DNA of 64,000 nucleotides from Actinomycetota bacterium (GTDB lineage: Bacteria; Actinomycetota; Nitriliruptoria; Nitriliruptorales; Nitriliruptoraceae): contig JAHWKY010000016.1 in assembly GCA_019347575.1 (NCBI GenBank), positions 1 through 64,000 of the forward strand, read 5' to 3'. Of this stretch, positions 17,396-26,156 are shown piece after piece. Positions within the stretch are counted from its first letter, which is position 1. Every line of letters starts with the position of its first letter. The notes beneath the pieces are model-generated. The model saw only the letters and a list, made by a program, of their open reading frames with translations, searched no databases and was not told the origin of the DNA. The position numbers and the translations under genes are program-made.

Positions 17396-18058
17396 GTGCG
17401 GCTGTCACCTCGAGCGCAGCGCGTGCTGGGCGCCCTCATCGAGAAGGCGCTCGCCACACCGCAGCAGTACCCGCTGTCCCTGAACGCCCTGCGCAACGCC
17501 ACCAACCAGTCGACCGGACGCGACCCGGTGGTGGACTACGACGAGACGCAGGTCGAGGAGGGGCTGCGCGATCTGCGCGAGCAGCAGCTCGTGCGCACGC
17601 TGTTCGCCCGCGGTTCGCGGACACCCAAGTACGAACACCTCCTCGACGAGGCGTTGTCGATCGGCGCCCCGGAGCTCGCGACCCTTGCGCTCCTGGTGCT
17701 ACGTGGGCCACAGACGGTCGGTGAGATCCGCACACGCAGCGACCGCCTCCACCCGTTCGGCTCGCTCGAGGAGGTCGACGCCACGCTCGAACGCCTCGCG
17801 TCGCACCACCTCGGACCGTTCGTCGAACGCCTTCCCCGCCAGCCGGGCCAGAAGGAGCCACGCTACCGCCACCTCCTCGGGGACGACGTCGACGGAGCCG
17901 AGGCACGATCGGCAGCCACCGACGGCGGGACCTCGGAGGTCGAGCAGCTCCGTGCGGAGGTCGCCGCCCTGCGCGCGGAGGTCGGGGCGCTGCGCGACGA
18001 GATCGCCGTCCTCCGCGCCGCGACGCCTCCGACGCCTCCGCCCGCTCGCCCGGACTGA
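17396..18058 (+). CDS. YceH/DUF480 family protein
   Basis: The GTG at 17396 begins exactly at the conserved family N-terminus (RLSPRAQRVLGALIEKALATP), although the frame is open further upstream. The 220-aa product has the paired winged-helix pattern of the YceH family (YPLSLNALRNATNQ; ALLVLRGPQTVGEIRTRS; PGQKEPRYRHLL). A C-terminal heptad stretch (VEQLRAEVAALRAEVGALRDE) is likely a short coiled coil. The function of the family is not established; a regulatory or DNA-associated role is often guessed. It lies 31 bp after the LCP gene and may share its transcript. Confidence 0.85.
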   Translation: MRLSPRAQRVLGALIEKALATPQQYPLSLNALRNATNQSTGRDPVVDYDETQVEEGLRDLREQQLVRTLFARGSRTPKYEHLLDEALSIGAPELATLALLVLRGPQTVGEIRTRSDRLHPFGSLEEVDATLERLASHHLGPFVERLPRQPGQKEPRYRHLLGDDVDGAEARSAATDGGTSEVEQLRAEVAALRAEVGALRDEIAVLRAATPPTPPPARPD

Positions 18059-18064
18059 ACCGAT

Positions 18065-18110
18065 CGGTGTCCCGGTTCCGGTGCCATCTGGCACCGGGAT
18101 GGGTACACCG
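18065..18110. terminator. Strong bidirectional terminator hairpin
   Basis: An inner perfect 9-bp stem, CCGGTGCCA at 18078-18086 and TGGCACCGG at 18089-18097, is enclosed by outer arms CGGTGT at 18065-18070 and ACACCG at 18105-18110. It fills the 57-bp gap between the convergent YceH and ABC exporter genes. Confidence 0.65.
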
Positions 18111-18115
18111 ACGCT

Positions 18116-19957
18116 CTACGCGGCGGACGGTCGCCCCGCCGACCAGCTCGCGTGCAGACGCGCGTAGGGTCCCTCGGCCGCGACCAGGTCGCTGTGCCTG
18201 CCGCGCTGGACCAGCCGTCCGTCGTCGAACACGAGCACCTCGTCGGCGCTCTCCGCGGTCGCCATCCGGTGGGCGATCGTCACCGTCGTCCGTCCCTCGG
18301 CGAGACGCCGCAGCGCGCGCTGGAGCCGGACCTCGGTCGCAGGGTCGACCGCCGACGTGGCTTCATCGAGCACGAGGATGTCGGGATCCGCGACGTAGGC
18401 GCGGACCAGCGCCACCAGCTGGCGCTCGCCCGCGGACAACGCCCCGCCCCGCTCACCCACCGGCGTGTCGAGACCCCGGTCGAGGCCCGAGAGCCAGTCG
18501 TCGAGACCCAGCGTCGTGAACGCTTCGCCGATCTCGTCGCGCCGGATCCCGGGGCGCCCCATCGCGACGTTGTCGGCGATCGAGCGGTCGAGCAGTGTGC
18601 CGTCCTGGGGCACCATGACGATGCGGCGCCGCAGGCTGTCGAAGCGCACGTCGCGGACGTCGACACCGCCGATGGTGACGCGCCCGCTCGTCGGGTCCAT
18701 GAGCCGGGTCAGCAGCTTGGCGAAGGTGGTCTTACCGGAGCCGGTCTCCCCGACGACCGCGAGCTCGGTGTGGGCCGGGATCATCACGTCGACGTCGCGC
18801 AGCACCCGCGGTCCGAGGGGCGCGGCGTGCCACCCCACGGGCCCGGCTCCCGGTTCCGGACGCGGGTAGGCGTACGACACCTCCTCGAAGCGGATGTCGA
18901 GGGAGCCGTCGGGCAGAGCCACGCCGTCGGGAGGATCGGCCACGTCGGGCTCGAGGTCGAGGATGTCGAGCACCCGCCGCCACCCCGCGACCGCCGTCTG
19001 AGCCTCGTTGATGGTCTCGGACAGGATCCTCACCGGGTGGTCGAAGAGCGTGACGAGGAAGAAGAACGCTGTCAGCGTGCCCGCGCTCAGCGAGCCGTCG
19101 ACCCCGAGCACCACCCCGACCACGACGACGGCCGCGGTCGCGGTCGACGCGAACAGCTCGCCCGTCCCGGACAGGGCAGCGGAGAACCAGCCGGCCCGCA
19201 CTGCGACGTCCTCGTACTCCCCGATGGCGTCGTGGACGCGGGACTCGGTGCGCTGCTCGACGCCGTAGGCCTTGACGACCGGCGCCGCGACGACGCTCTC
19301 GGCGAGCGCGCCGAGCATCGAGCCCATGGCCCGTCGAACGTGGTCGTAGAGCCGGTTCAGGCGCAGCTGGAACCAGCGCACGATGCGCGCGAAGGGCAGG
19401 AAGGACACGAGCACGACGAGCGTGAGCTGCCACGAGTACACGAACATCACGACCGTCGCGACGATGACCTGACCGGTGCTCGTGATGAGGTTGAGGCCTC
19501 CCCACTGGAAGAACCGGCTGATCTGGTCGAGATCGCTGGTCACGCGGGACACCAGCGCGCCCCGCTGCTCGGTGCCCTGGTGGAGGATCGACAGGTCGTG
19601 GATGTGGCGGAACGCGCGGACCCGGAGGTTGGAGATGGCGGTCTCCACGGTCTTGGCCAGACGCGTGTTCATGGCGGCAGCGAACAGCGCGGTCAGGCCC
19701 ACGGCGACGCCAGCCACGAGCACGAGCCGCAGCGTGGCGCCGATATCGACCGGTCCCGCGCCGCCGCCGAGCCCACGATCGATGGTGACCTGCACCGCGA
19801 TGGGCACGATGGCGCGCCCCGCCGTCGCCACCAGAGCGAAGGTCAGGGTCAACGGCAGACCGATGCGGAGTTCCGGGCTGAGCCGCAGCCCGCGCATCGC
19901 GGTGTGCCACGCGCCCTCGGTCGCGGTCCGGTCCTCGTCCTGGCGTCGCTCGCTCAT
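18116..19957 (-). CDS. Heterodimeric ABC exporter half, catalytic-Glu subunit
   Basis: The 613-aa protein has an N-terminal six-helix exporter domain (about 30-320) and a C-terminal nucleotide-binding domain. Walker A is GETGSGKTTFAK, the Walker B end is ILVLDEATSAVD with the catalytic Glu present, and the H-loop lies in TVTIAHRM. The signature motif is the deviant LSAGERQL instead of LSGGQ. Its ATG overlaps the stop of the second half-transporter (ATGA), so the two are made together. The complementary defects in the two subunits are those of asymmetric exporters such as BmrCD or TM287/288. The substrate is unknown; drugs or lipids are typical. Confidence 0.9.
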   Translation of the reverse strand: MSERRQDEDRTATEGAWHTAMRGLRLSPELRIGLPLTLTFALVATAGRAIVPIAVQVTIDRGLGGGAGPVDIGATLRLVLVAGVAVGLTALFAAAMNTRLAKTVETAISNLRVRAFRHIHDLSILHQGTEQRGALVSRVTSDLDQISRFFQWGGLNLITSTGQVIVATVVMFVYSWQLTLVVLVSFLPFARIVRWFQLRLNRLYDHVRRAMGSMLGALAESVVAAPVVKAYGVEQRTESRVHDAIGEYEDVAVRAGWFSAALSGTGELFASTATAAVVVVGVVLGVDGSLSAGTLTAFFFLVTLFDHPVRILSETINEAQTAVAGWRRVLDILDLEPDVADPPDGVALPDGSLDIRFEEVSYAYPRPEPGAGPVGWHAAPLGPRVLRDVDVMIPAHTELAVVGETGSGKTTFAKLLTRLMDPTSGRVTIGGVDVRDVRFDSLRRRIVMVPQDGTLLDRSIADNVAMGRPGIRRDEIGEAFTTLGLDDWLSGLDRGLDTPVGERGGALSAGERQLVALVRAYVADPDILVLDEATSAVDPATEVRLQRALRRLAEGRTTVTIAHRMATAESADEVLVFDDGRLVQRGRHSDLVAAEGPYARLHASWSAGRPSAA

Positions 19958-21768
19958 GCTGCGTCGCCCTCACGGTGGTCGTACGCGGTCAGCAGTTCGG
20001 CGTACTCGGGTACCTCCTCGAGCAGGCGGTCGTGGGAACCCCGGGCCGACGCGCGTCCGCCGCGCACGAACACGACCTCGTCGGCGAGCGCCACCGTGGC
20101 CCGGCGGTACGCGATCACGATGACGGTGGCGGGCAGCTCGCTCTCTCGAAGCCCCTTCAGGATCGCGGCCTCGACCGCAGAGTCCACCGAGGACGTGGCG
20201 TCGTCGAGGATCAGCAGACGAGGCCCGCGCACCAGCGCGCGAGCCAGGGCGACACGCTGCCGCTGACCACCTGACAGCGTTGCCCCACGCTCGCCGACCG
20301 GTGTGTCGTACCCCTGTGGGAGCCGTGAGATGAACCCGTGGGCTTGGGCGAGCTGGGCGGCTTCGACGACACGGGCGTCATCGACGTCCTCGCCGAGGGT
20401 GATGTTGTTGCGGACCGTGTCGTCGAACAGGAACGAGTCCTGGAACACCACCGCGATGTCGCGGGCGAGGGCGGGGCGCGCCAAGCTGTCGAGCGCCGCG
20501 CCGTCGTAGCGCAGTTCGCCACGGTCGGGGTCGACGAGTCGGACCAGCAGCTGCGCGACCGTCGACTTGCCCGATGCGGTGGGGCCCACGACCGCGATCG
20601 TCCGACCGGGGGCGATGTCGAAGTTGATGTCCTCGACACCGCGGGTGTGCTCGTCCTCGTCGGCCGGAGGCGGGGCATCTCCGCGGGACACGGGGTGGTG
20701 GTAGCGCACGCGGTCGAGGTCGATGGCGGCTCCTCCTCCCCCACCGCCGGACGCCTCCCCGTAGCGCTGGTACGCCGACGCGTCGAGCACGCGCTCGACC
20801 CGCTCCCAGCCGGCGACGGAACGGGGGAACTCTCCGAGGAGCCAGCCGAACACCCGCATCGGGAGCGCGAGCAGACCGAAGAGGTAGGCGAACTGCACCA
20901 GATCGCCGGGCGTGAGATCGCTGTTCTGGACCCGCCACACCCCGACCAGCAGCACGAGCAGGATGGCGACGTTGGGTAGCGCCTCGACGAGCGGATCGAA
21001 CCTGGCACGGAGGCGCCCGAGCTCGACCATCCGGTCGCGGAGGTCGTCGCTGTGGTCGCGGAACCGCTCGGTCTCGTCGGTCTCGCGTCCGAGGACCTTG
21101 ACGACCAGTCCGGCGTCGATGCTCTCGTGGGCCACGTTGGAGACGTCCGAGCGCAGCTCCTGTGCCGCGGTGGCCACGACCGCCATGCGTCGCTGGTAGT
21201 TCCAGTTGAGGTAGGCGAGCAACGGGCCGACGGTGAAGCCGACGGCGGCGAGGAACAGGTCGGAGAGGACGAGCAGGACACCGGTCACGAGCAGCATGAC
21301 ACCGACGCCGATGGCCATCGGCAGCGGGGCGATCGTGAAGAAGGCCGACTCGACGTCGGCGTTCGCGACCGACAGCAGCTCCCCCGTCGTGTGGCGACGG
21401 TGCCACTCGATCGGCAAGGCGAGGTACTGACGCGTGACGCGGCGACGGAAGACCGCCTGGAGCCGGTACTGCATCAGGTACGCCCCGTAGCGCCGGCCGA
21501 GGATCCCCAGGGCCCGCACCGCGGCCACGATGAGGATGGCCGCCGCGCCGATGGCCAGTGACGCACGGCCCACCTCGCCAGCCTCGAACGCGGGGAGGAC
21601 CACGCGGTCGGTCACCCGTCCGAGCACGACCGACCCGCCGACCGTCGCCAGGGCGTACAGGACCGTCCCCGCGGTGCCCAGGGCGAAGGCGCGAGGCTCG
21701 GTCCGGATCGCGAGCGCCAGGACCTGCAGGCCCCTGCGGAACACGGCTGGTTCGGTGGTGGTGGTCAC
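19954..21768 (-). CDS. Heterodimeric ABC exporter half, degenerate-site subunit
   Basis: The 604-aa product has the same layout: six predicted membrane helices, then an ATPase domain. Walker A is GPTASGKSTVAQ and the signature is the canonical LSGGQRQR. However, the Walker B segment is LLILDDATSSVD, with Asp in the catalytic Glu position, and the switch His is replaced (VIVIAYRRAT). This is the degenerate-site pattern of heterodimeric exporters. It is the first gene of the pair. The upstream 130 bp, shared with the divergent betaine-type importer, holds a dyad at 21827-21861. Confidence 0.9.
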   Translation of the reverse strand: MTTTTEPAVFRRGLQVLALAIRTEPRAFALGTAGTVLYALATVGGSVVLGRVTDRVVLPAFEAGEVGRASLAIGAAAILIVAAVRALGILGRRYGAYLMQYRLQAVFRRRVTRQYLALPIEWHRRHTTGELLSVANADVESAFFTIAPLPMAIGVGVMLLVTGVLLVLSDLFLAAVGFTVGPLLAYLNWNYQRRMAVVATAAQELRSDVSNVAHESIDAGLVVKVLGRETDETERFRDHSDDLRDRMVELGRLRARFDPLVEALPNVAILLVLLVGVWRVQNSDLTPGDLVQFAYLFGLLALPMRVFGWLLGEFPRSVAGWERVERVLDASAYQRYGEASGGGGGGAAIDLDRVRYHHPVSRGDAPPPADEDEHTRGVEDINFDIAPGRTIAVVGPTASGKSTVAQLLVRLVDPDRGELRYDGAALDSLARPALARDIAVVFQDSFLFDDTVRNNITLGEDVDDARVVEAAQLAQAHGFISRLPQGYDTPVGERGATLSGGQRQRVALARALVRGPRLLILDDATSSVDSAVEAAILKGLRESELPATVIVIAYRRATVALADEVVFVRGGRASARGSHDRLLEEVPEYAELLTAYDHREGDAA

Positions 21769-21826
21769 AGACCGGCAAGGCTACGGAACTCCGGGTGAGG
21801 CACCGCATCCGTCCGCTCCCGAGTGG

Positions 21827-21861
21827 GTGCAGGCCGACCCGCTAACCGGGTCCGGATGCAC
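21827..21861. promoter_or_regulatory. Nested dyad in divergent promoter region
   Basis: Outer arms GTGCA (21827-21831) and TGCAC (21857-21861) enclose inner arms GACCCG/CGGGTC around CTAAC. It lies between the divergent exporter and importer genes, 38 bp before the importer start. It could be an operator or an RNA hairpin; there is no stronger evidence. Confidence 0.3.
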
Positions 21862-21898
21862 ACGCTGGGTGTAGGAGGGGTGGCCTAGGCTGGAGTGC

Positions 21899-23005
21899 GT
21901 GTCCTCCACGATGATCCGTCTCGAAGGCGTGACCAAACGGTTCCGCGGCGCCGCCGCACCCGCGGTGGACGCTCTCGACCTCGAGGTGCCGCAGGGCGAG
22001 ATCGTGATGCTGGTCGGGCCTTCGGGGTGCGGGAAGACGACCACGCTCAAGATGATCAACCGGCTCGTCGAGCCCTCCTCGGGTTCGATCCAGATCGACG
22101 GCGAGGACGTCCTCGCGACACCACCCCACGAGTTGCGCCGCCGTATCGGCTACGTCATCCAGCAGATCGGGTTGTTCCCTCACCGCACGATCGCCCAGAA
22201 CATCGCGACCGTGCCCGAGCTGCTGGGGTGGGACGAGGGCCGCATCCAGGCACGCGTCGACGAGCTGATCGAGCTCATGCACCTCGATCCGGCCATGCTC
22301 GGCCGCTTCCCCTCCGAGCTGTCGGGTGGCCAGCGCCAGCGCGTGGGTGTCGCACGAGCGCTGGCGGCCGACCCGCCGGTGCTGCTGATGGACGAGCCCT
22401 TCGGGGCGGTCGATCCGCTCGTTCGGGCCCGGCTGCAGGAGCAGCTGCTGCAGCTGCAGCACCAGGTGCAGAAGACGATCGTGTTCGTCACCCACGACAT
22501 CGACGAGGCCATCCGCCTCGGTGACCGCATCGCGGTGCTGAACATCGGGGCGCGCCTCGAGCAGTTCGCCCCGCCCGCCGAGCTCCTCGCCAAGCCCGCG
22601 ACCGACTTCGTCGCGGCCTTCCTCGGCTCCGAGCGCGGACTCCGCCGTCTGGCGCTGCTCCCGGTGCGAGATCTGGATCTGGACCACGGTCCGGTCGTGC
22701 ACGCGGACGACGGCGCCGCAGCTGCCCGCCGCGCGATGAACGCCTACGGCGTCGACTGGTTCGGCGTCACCAGCTCCGACGGGCGTGCCCTCGGCTGGGC
22801 CTGGGGCACCGATCTCCAGGGCGTCGACGACCTCGCCGATCTGCCGTTGCGCCCGTTCGCCGCGTCGATCCAGGCGGACGCGTCGCTGCGCGAGGCCCTC
22901 GACGCGATCGTGACCACCCAGAACAACGTGGCCGTGGTGTGCGACGGCGATACCTACGTCGGCATGCTCTTCGTCGACCACGTCGGGGCGGAGCTGATCC
23001 GGTGA
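21899..23005 (+). CDS. Glycine betaine/choline-type ABC importer, ATP-binding subunit
   Basis: The 368-aa protein has an N-terminal ATPase domain with GPSGCGKTTTLK, LSGGQRQRVGVARAL, LLMDEPFGAVDPL and the switch FVTHDIDEA. A C-terminal region of about 100 aa has the shape of tandem CBS motifs (GVDWFGVTSSDGRALGW; EALDAIVTTQNNVAVV). This is the OpuCA/ProV layout, in which the CBS pair senses ionic strength or nucleotides. The start is a GTG with a weak ribosome site. Its stop overlaps the permease start (GTGA). It powers uptake of a quaternary-amine osmolyte together with the next three genes. Confidence 0.9.
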   Translation: MSSTMIRLEGVTKRFRGAAAPAVDALDLEVPQGEIVMLVGPSGCGKTTTLKMINRLVEPSSGSIQIDGEDVLATPPHELRRRIGYVIQQIGLFPHRTIAQNIATVPELLGWDEGRIQARVDELIELMHLDPAMLGRFPSELSGGQRQRVGVARALAADPPVLLMDEPFGAVDPLVRARLQEQLLQLQHQVQKTIVFVTHDIDEAIRLGDRIAVLNIGARLEQFAPPAELLAKPATDFVAAFLGSERGLRRLALLPVRDLDLDHGPVVHADDGAAAARRAMNAYGVDWFGVTSSDGRALGWAWGTDLQGVDDLADLPLRPFAASIQADASLREALDAIVTTQNNVAVVCDGDTYVGMLFVDHVGAELIR

Positions 23006-23682
23006 CCCTGGCGCAGACCGGACAGCCCTTCTTCCGCTGGAACTGGGTGATCGACCACCTCGACGACATCGCCGAAGCGACGCGCGAGCACGTGCTGCTG
23101 ACCTTCCTCGCCGTCGGGATCGGGTTCGTGCTCTCGCTGGTGCTCGGCATCCTCAGCCTGCGCAACGAGCGTCTCTACGGGTGGGTCACCGGCGCGGCCG
23201 GGATCCTGTACTCCATCCCGAGCCTGTCGGCGTTCGCCCTCCTCGTGCCCTTCTTCGGTCTGTCGCTGACCAGCGCCGTGATCCCCCTGGTGACCTACAC
23301 GCTCCTGATACTGGTCCGCAACATCGTGACGGGACTGCGGGGCGTGGACGCACACGTGGTCGAGGCCGCGCGCGGCATGGGCTACAGCAACCGGGCGGTG
23401 CTGTGGCGGGTCGAGATGCCGCTGGCGTTGCCGGTGATCATCGCGGGGGTCCGCATCGCCACCGTGACGACGGTGGGACTGGTGACCGTCGCATCGCTCA
23501 TCGGGTATGGGGGGCTGGGCGGGATGATCCTTTCGGGTCTGCGCGCCCGCTCGATCCCGTTCCCCACCGAGATCATCGTCGGCACCGTGGGGGCCGTGCT
23601 CCTCGCGGCCGTGCTCGACGTGACCCTCCTGCTCGCACAACGGCTCATGACCCCCTGGCGTCGCCGCGCCACGGCGTTGTAG
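23002..23682 (+). CDS. Betaine/choline-type ABC importer permease (first)
   Basis: The GTG at 23002 overlaps the ATPase stop by 4 bp; an upstream in-frame start at 22939 would overlap far more and is rejected. The 226-aa product has about five to six membrane helices and the EAA loop that contacts the ATPase (VEAARGMGYSNRAVLWRVEMPLALPVIIAGVRIA). It has the short length typical of OpuCB-type permeases. It pairs with the permease 9 bp downstream. Confidence 0.9.
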   Translation: MTLAQTGQPFFRWNWVIDHLDDIAEATREHVLLTFLAVGIGFVLSLVLGILSLRNERLYGWVTGAAGILYSIPSLSAFALLVPFFGLSLTSAVIPLVTYTLLILVRNIVTGLRGVDAHVVEAARGMGYSNRAVLWRVEMPLALPVIIAGVRIATVTTVGLVTVASLIGYGGLGGMILSGLRARSIPFPTEIIVGTVGAVLLAAVLDVTLLLAQRLMTPWRRRATAL

Positions 23683-23691
23683 GGGGCTGAC

Positions 23692-24417
23692 GTGGAGTTG
23701 CTCACCGACGTGGTCGCGTGGTTCACCGACGGGGCGAACTGGTCCGGCCCGCGGGGCGTACCGGCGCGGACGCTGCAGCACCTCTGGCTGTCCGTGGCGG
23801 CGACGCTGATGGCTGCCGGCGCCGCCCTTCCCCTCGCGTTATGGCTCGGTCACCGCCGCCGTGCCGAGTTCCTGGCCAACGCGGTCGTCAACATCGGACG
23901 GGCGATCCCCAGCTTCGGCGTCATCATCTTCCTCGCCGTCGCCTGGATCACCCGCGGCTGGGACATCGTCTTCTGGCCTCTGGTGCTGTCGATGGTCCTG
24001 TTGGCGCTGCCACCCATCTTCACCAACGCCTACATCGGCGTCGCCGATGTGGACCGCGCGCTCGTCGAAGCCGGCCGCGGCATGGGGTACACCGAACCGC
24101 AGCTGCTCCGTCGGGTCGAACTTCCGGCGGCGATGCCGGTCCTGCTCGCCGGGCTGCGCATCGCCTTCGTGCAGGTCGTGGCGACGGTCGCTCTCGGGGC
24201 GGTCGTCACCGGCCGCACCGGCGGCTTGGGGGTCTACATCATCAGCGGCTTCGCCCGTCTCCGCAGCGGAGGTGACATCGAGGTGCTCGCCGGCGCCATC
24301 CTCGTCGCGCTGCTGACGCTGCTGTGCGAACGTGCCTTCACGTTCGGGGAGCGGCGACTGCTCCCGGCGGGGCTCCGACCCACGCGCGGACCGGCCGGGG
24401 CGCAGCCCGCCTCATGA
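23692..24417 (+). CDS. Betaine/choline-type ABC importer permease (second)
   Basis: The 241-aa integral membrane protein has the EAA loop (LVEAGRGMGYTEPQLLRRVELPAAMPVLLAG with Glu-Ala-Gly) and helices such as SVAATLMAAGAALPLALWLG. It starts at a GTG 9 bp after the first permease. Two different permeases between the ATPase and a solute-binding lipoprotein match the OpuC-type gene order. The binding-protein gene follows after a 99-bp gap with its own possible promoter. Confidence 0.9.
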   Translation: MELLTDVVAWFTDGANWSGPRGVPARTLQHLWLSVAATLMAAGAALPLALWLGHRRRAEFLANAVVNIGRAIPSFGVIIFLAVAWITRGWDIVFWPLVLSMVLLALPPIFTNAYIGVADVDRALVEAGRGMGYTEPQLLRRVELPAAMPVLLAGLRIAFVQVVATVALGAVVTGRTGGLGVYIISGFARLRSGGDIEVLAGAILVALLTLLCERAFTFGERRLLPAGLRPTRGPAGAQPAS

Positions 24418-24432
24418 GCCCGGGTGCGAGCA

Positions 24433-24455
24433 ACTAGCGTGCGGCGACTAGCGTG
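24433..24455 (+). promoter_or_regulatory. Tandem ACTAGCGTG repeat upstream of the binding-protein gene
   Basis: Two copies of ACTAGCGTG (24433-24441 and 24447-24455) lie 14 bp apart, 62 bp before the lipoprotein start. Each contains TAGCGT, which fits a weak -10 box. A separate promoter would let the binding protein be made in excess of the membrane parts. Confidence 0.3.
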
Positions 24456-24516
24456 GTCACCCCACCCGGCAGCGCGTAGCAGCCCACCTCCGTCCCGTTC
24501 CGTGAAAGGTCCCCCC

Positions 24517-25494
24517 ATGAAGCTCACCCTCCGCCGTGCCGTGGCGGCCGTCGCCGTCCTCGGTCTGGCACTCACCGCGTGCGGTGGCGATGACGACACC
24601 CCCGAAACTGGCGGAACGGACGGGACCGACGGCACCGCCCCCCCGACCGCGCCCGACGACGGCGGCATCCCCACGGACGGGCCGACGATCACCGTGGGCT
24701 CGTTCAACTTCGCCGAGTCGCAGATCCTCGGCAACATCTACGCCATCGCGCTGGAGGATGCCGGCTACCCGGTCGAGACCAGACTCGACCTGGGCTCGCG
24801 CGAGGTGATCCTGCCCGAGCTCGAGTCAGGGAACATCGACCTGCTGCCCGAGTACGTCGGGTCGGCGCTGCAGGTCGGCTTCGGTGTGGAACCTTCGGGT
24901 GACCTCGAGGAGTCGGTCACCGCACTCCAGAGCGAGTTCGAGGCGCTCGGCGTCACGGTGCTCGAGCCGGCTCCCGGCGAGGACAAGAACGCGTTCGTCG
25001 TGACGCAGGAGTTCGCCGACGCGAACGGCGTCACGTCGGTGGCCGATCTGGCCGACGTCGAGGGCGGCATCACCTTCGGAGGCCCACCCGAGTGCGAGCA
25101 GCGCACCACGTGTCTGCTGGCACTCACCGACGTCTACGGCCTCGAGAACGTCACCTTCGAAGCCATCCAGGAAGGCAGCGTCCGCGTCGCCTCGTTGAAG
25201 CAGGGCAGCATCGACGTCGCACTGCTGTTCTCGACCCAGCCCGTGATCGCGGCCGAGAACTTCGTCACGCTCGAGGAACCCGAGGGCGCGATCCCGGTCG
25301 AGAACATCGTGCCGGTCGTCTCCGACGAGATCGTCGACGCCTACGGCGATGCGTTCGTGGAACTCCTCGACTCCGTCTCGGAGCAGATCACGACCGAGGT
25401 GCTGGTCGAGCTCAACGGCAAGGTCGAGCTGGAGGCGGAGGATGCCGACGCGGTCGCGCGCACGTGGCTCGAGGAGAACGGCTTCCTGAGCTGA
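24517..25494 (+). CDS. Betaine/choline-type substrate-binding lipoprotein
   Basis: The ATG at 24517 with GAAAGG upstream begins a clear lipoprotein signal (MKLTLRRAVAAVAVLGLALTAC, Cys22), although the frame is open from 24424. The 325-aa product carries the OpuAC/OpuCC-type fold: TITVGSFNFAESQILGNIYAI, then GNIDLLPEYVGSAL, and a second lobe with KQGSIDVALLFSTQP. It sits outside the membrane and delivers a quaternary ammonium osmolyte to the permeases encoded just upstream. The C-terminal segment overlaps the start of the DUF1684 gene. Confidence 0.9.
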   Translation: MKLTLRRAVAAVAVLGLALTACGGDDDTPETGGTDGTDGTAPPTAPDDGGIPTDGPTITVGSFNFAESQILGNIYAIALEDAGYPVETRLDLGSREVILPELESGNIDLLPEYVGSALQVGFGVEPSGDLEESVTALQSEFEALGVTVLEPAPGEDKNAFVVTQEFADANGVTSVADLADVEGGITFGGPPECEQRTTCLLALTDVYGLENVTFEAIQEGSVRVASLKQGSIDVALLFSTQPVIAAENFVTLEEPEGAIPVENIVPVVSDEIVDAYGDAFVELLDSVSEQITTEVLVELNGKVELEAEDADAVARTWLEENGFLS

Positions 25495-26132
25495 CCGGGC
25501 CGACGCTCCTCGACCTCGCGGACTACCGCCGCGAGGTCGCGGAGCTGTACGCCGAGGTCCGTCAACTGGGCGTGGGCCCGGTCTCGCATGCCCTCTGGCG
25601 CGAGCGCCGTGACCGCCTTCTCGCCACCCACCCCCAATCCGCGCTCCCGCTCGAACGCCGCGACGGCTTCACCGGGCTGGCGTACTACGACTACGACGCC
25701 GACCTCGCCGTGACGGGTGCCGTGGAGTTCGAGCAGGCCGCCGTCCGCGACCTCGCGCACTCGTCCGAGGGGACGACGAGGTTCGTCCCCATCGGTACGG
25801 TGGGGTTCGAGCTGCTCGGAGCGGAGCGGGCGCTGACGTTGTTCTGGCTCGACGCGTACGCGGGGGGTCTGTTCCTGCCGTTCCGCGACGCGACCAGCGG
25901 GACCGAGACCTACGGTGGCGGCCGCTACCTCCTGGACGGGGCGAAGTCGGCCGACCTCGGGGGCACGGGCGACGAGGTGGTGCTCGACCTCAACTTCGCC
26001 TACCACCCCAGCTGCGTGCACGATCCGCGCTGGTCGTGCCCGCTCGCCCCGCCCGAGAACCGCCTCGACGTGCCCGTGCGGGGCGGCGAACGCCTCGCGT
26101 CTGCCTCCGTGGAGGATCCTGCTCACATGTGA
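25464..26132 (+). CDS. DUF1684 family protein
   Basis: The conserved family core begins around LLDLADYRREVAELYAEVR and continues with WRERRDRLLATHPQSALP, GLAYYDYD, FRDATSGTETYGGGRYL and LDLNFAYHPSCVHDPRWSCPLAPPENRL. That end motif of conserved Tyr-His-Pro-Ser-Cys and Cys-Pro-Leu-Ala is characteristic of DUF1684. The GTG at 25464 overlaps the lipoprotein gene by 31 bp (222 aa); a CTG at 25491 overlapping its stop is the alternative. It is a cytosolic protein of unknown biochemical role, probably translated from the importer transcript. The C-terminus overlaps a terminator. Confidence 0.8.
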   Translation: MARGERLPELTGPTLLDLADYRREVAELYAEVRQLGVGPVSHALWRERRDRLLATHPQSALPLERRDGFTGLAYYDYDADLAVTGAVEFEQAAVRDLAHSSEGTTRFVPIGTVGFELLGAERALTLFWLDAYAGGLFLPFRDATSGTETYGGGRYLLDGAKSADLGGTGDEVVLDLNFAYHPSCVHDPRWSCPLAPPENRLDVPVRGGERLASASVEDPAHM

Positions 26133-26150
26133 GCACAGGTCTCCACGGAG
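26105..26150. terminator. Nested palindrome, bidirectional terminator
   Basis: Perfect outer arms CTCCGTGGAG (26105-26114) and CTCCACGGAG (26141-26150) enclose the 14-bp palindrome GCTCACATGTGAGC at 26121-26134. The structure spans the end of the DUF1684 gene and faces the convergent acyl-CoA dehydrogenase stop at 26157. Confidence 0.6.
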
Positions 26151-26156
26151 AGGGGG

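Noticed and set aside
18152-20266. A 704-codon plus-strand frame opposite the ABC exporter genes
   Set aside because: It is antisense to two clear ABC subunits and of low-complexity composition.
21827-21861. Possible riboswitch upstream of the osmolyte importer
   Set aside because: Only a small nested hairpin is present, without the conserved core of any riboswitch I know. I kept it only as a weak dyad.
25092-26132. A 346-codon version of the DUF1684 protein
   Set aside because: The first 120 or so codons overlap the binding-protein gene in another frame and do not resemble the family. The conserved part begins near 25491.
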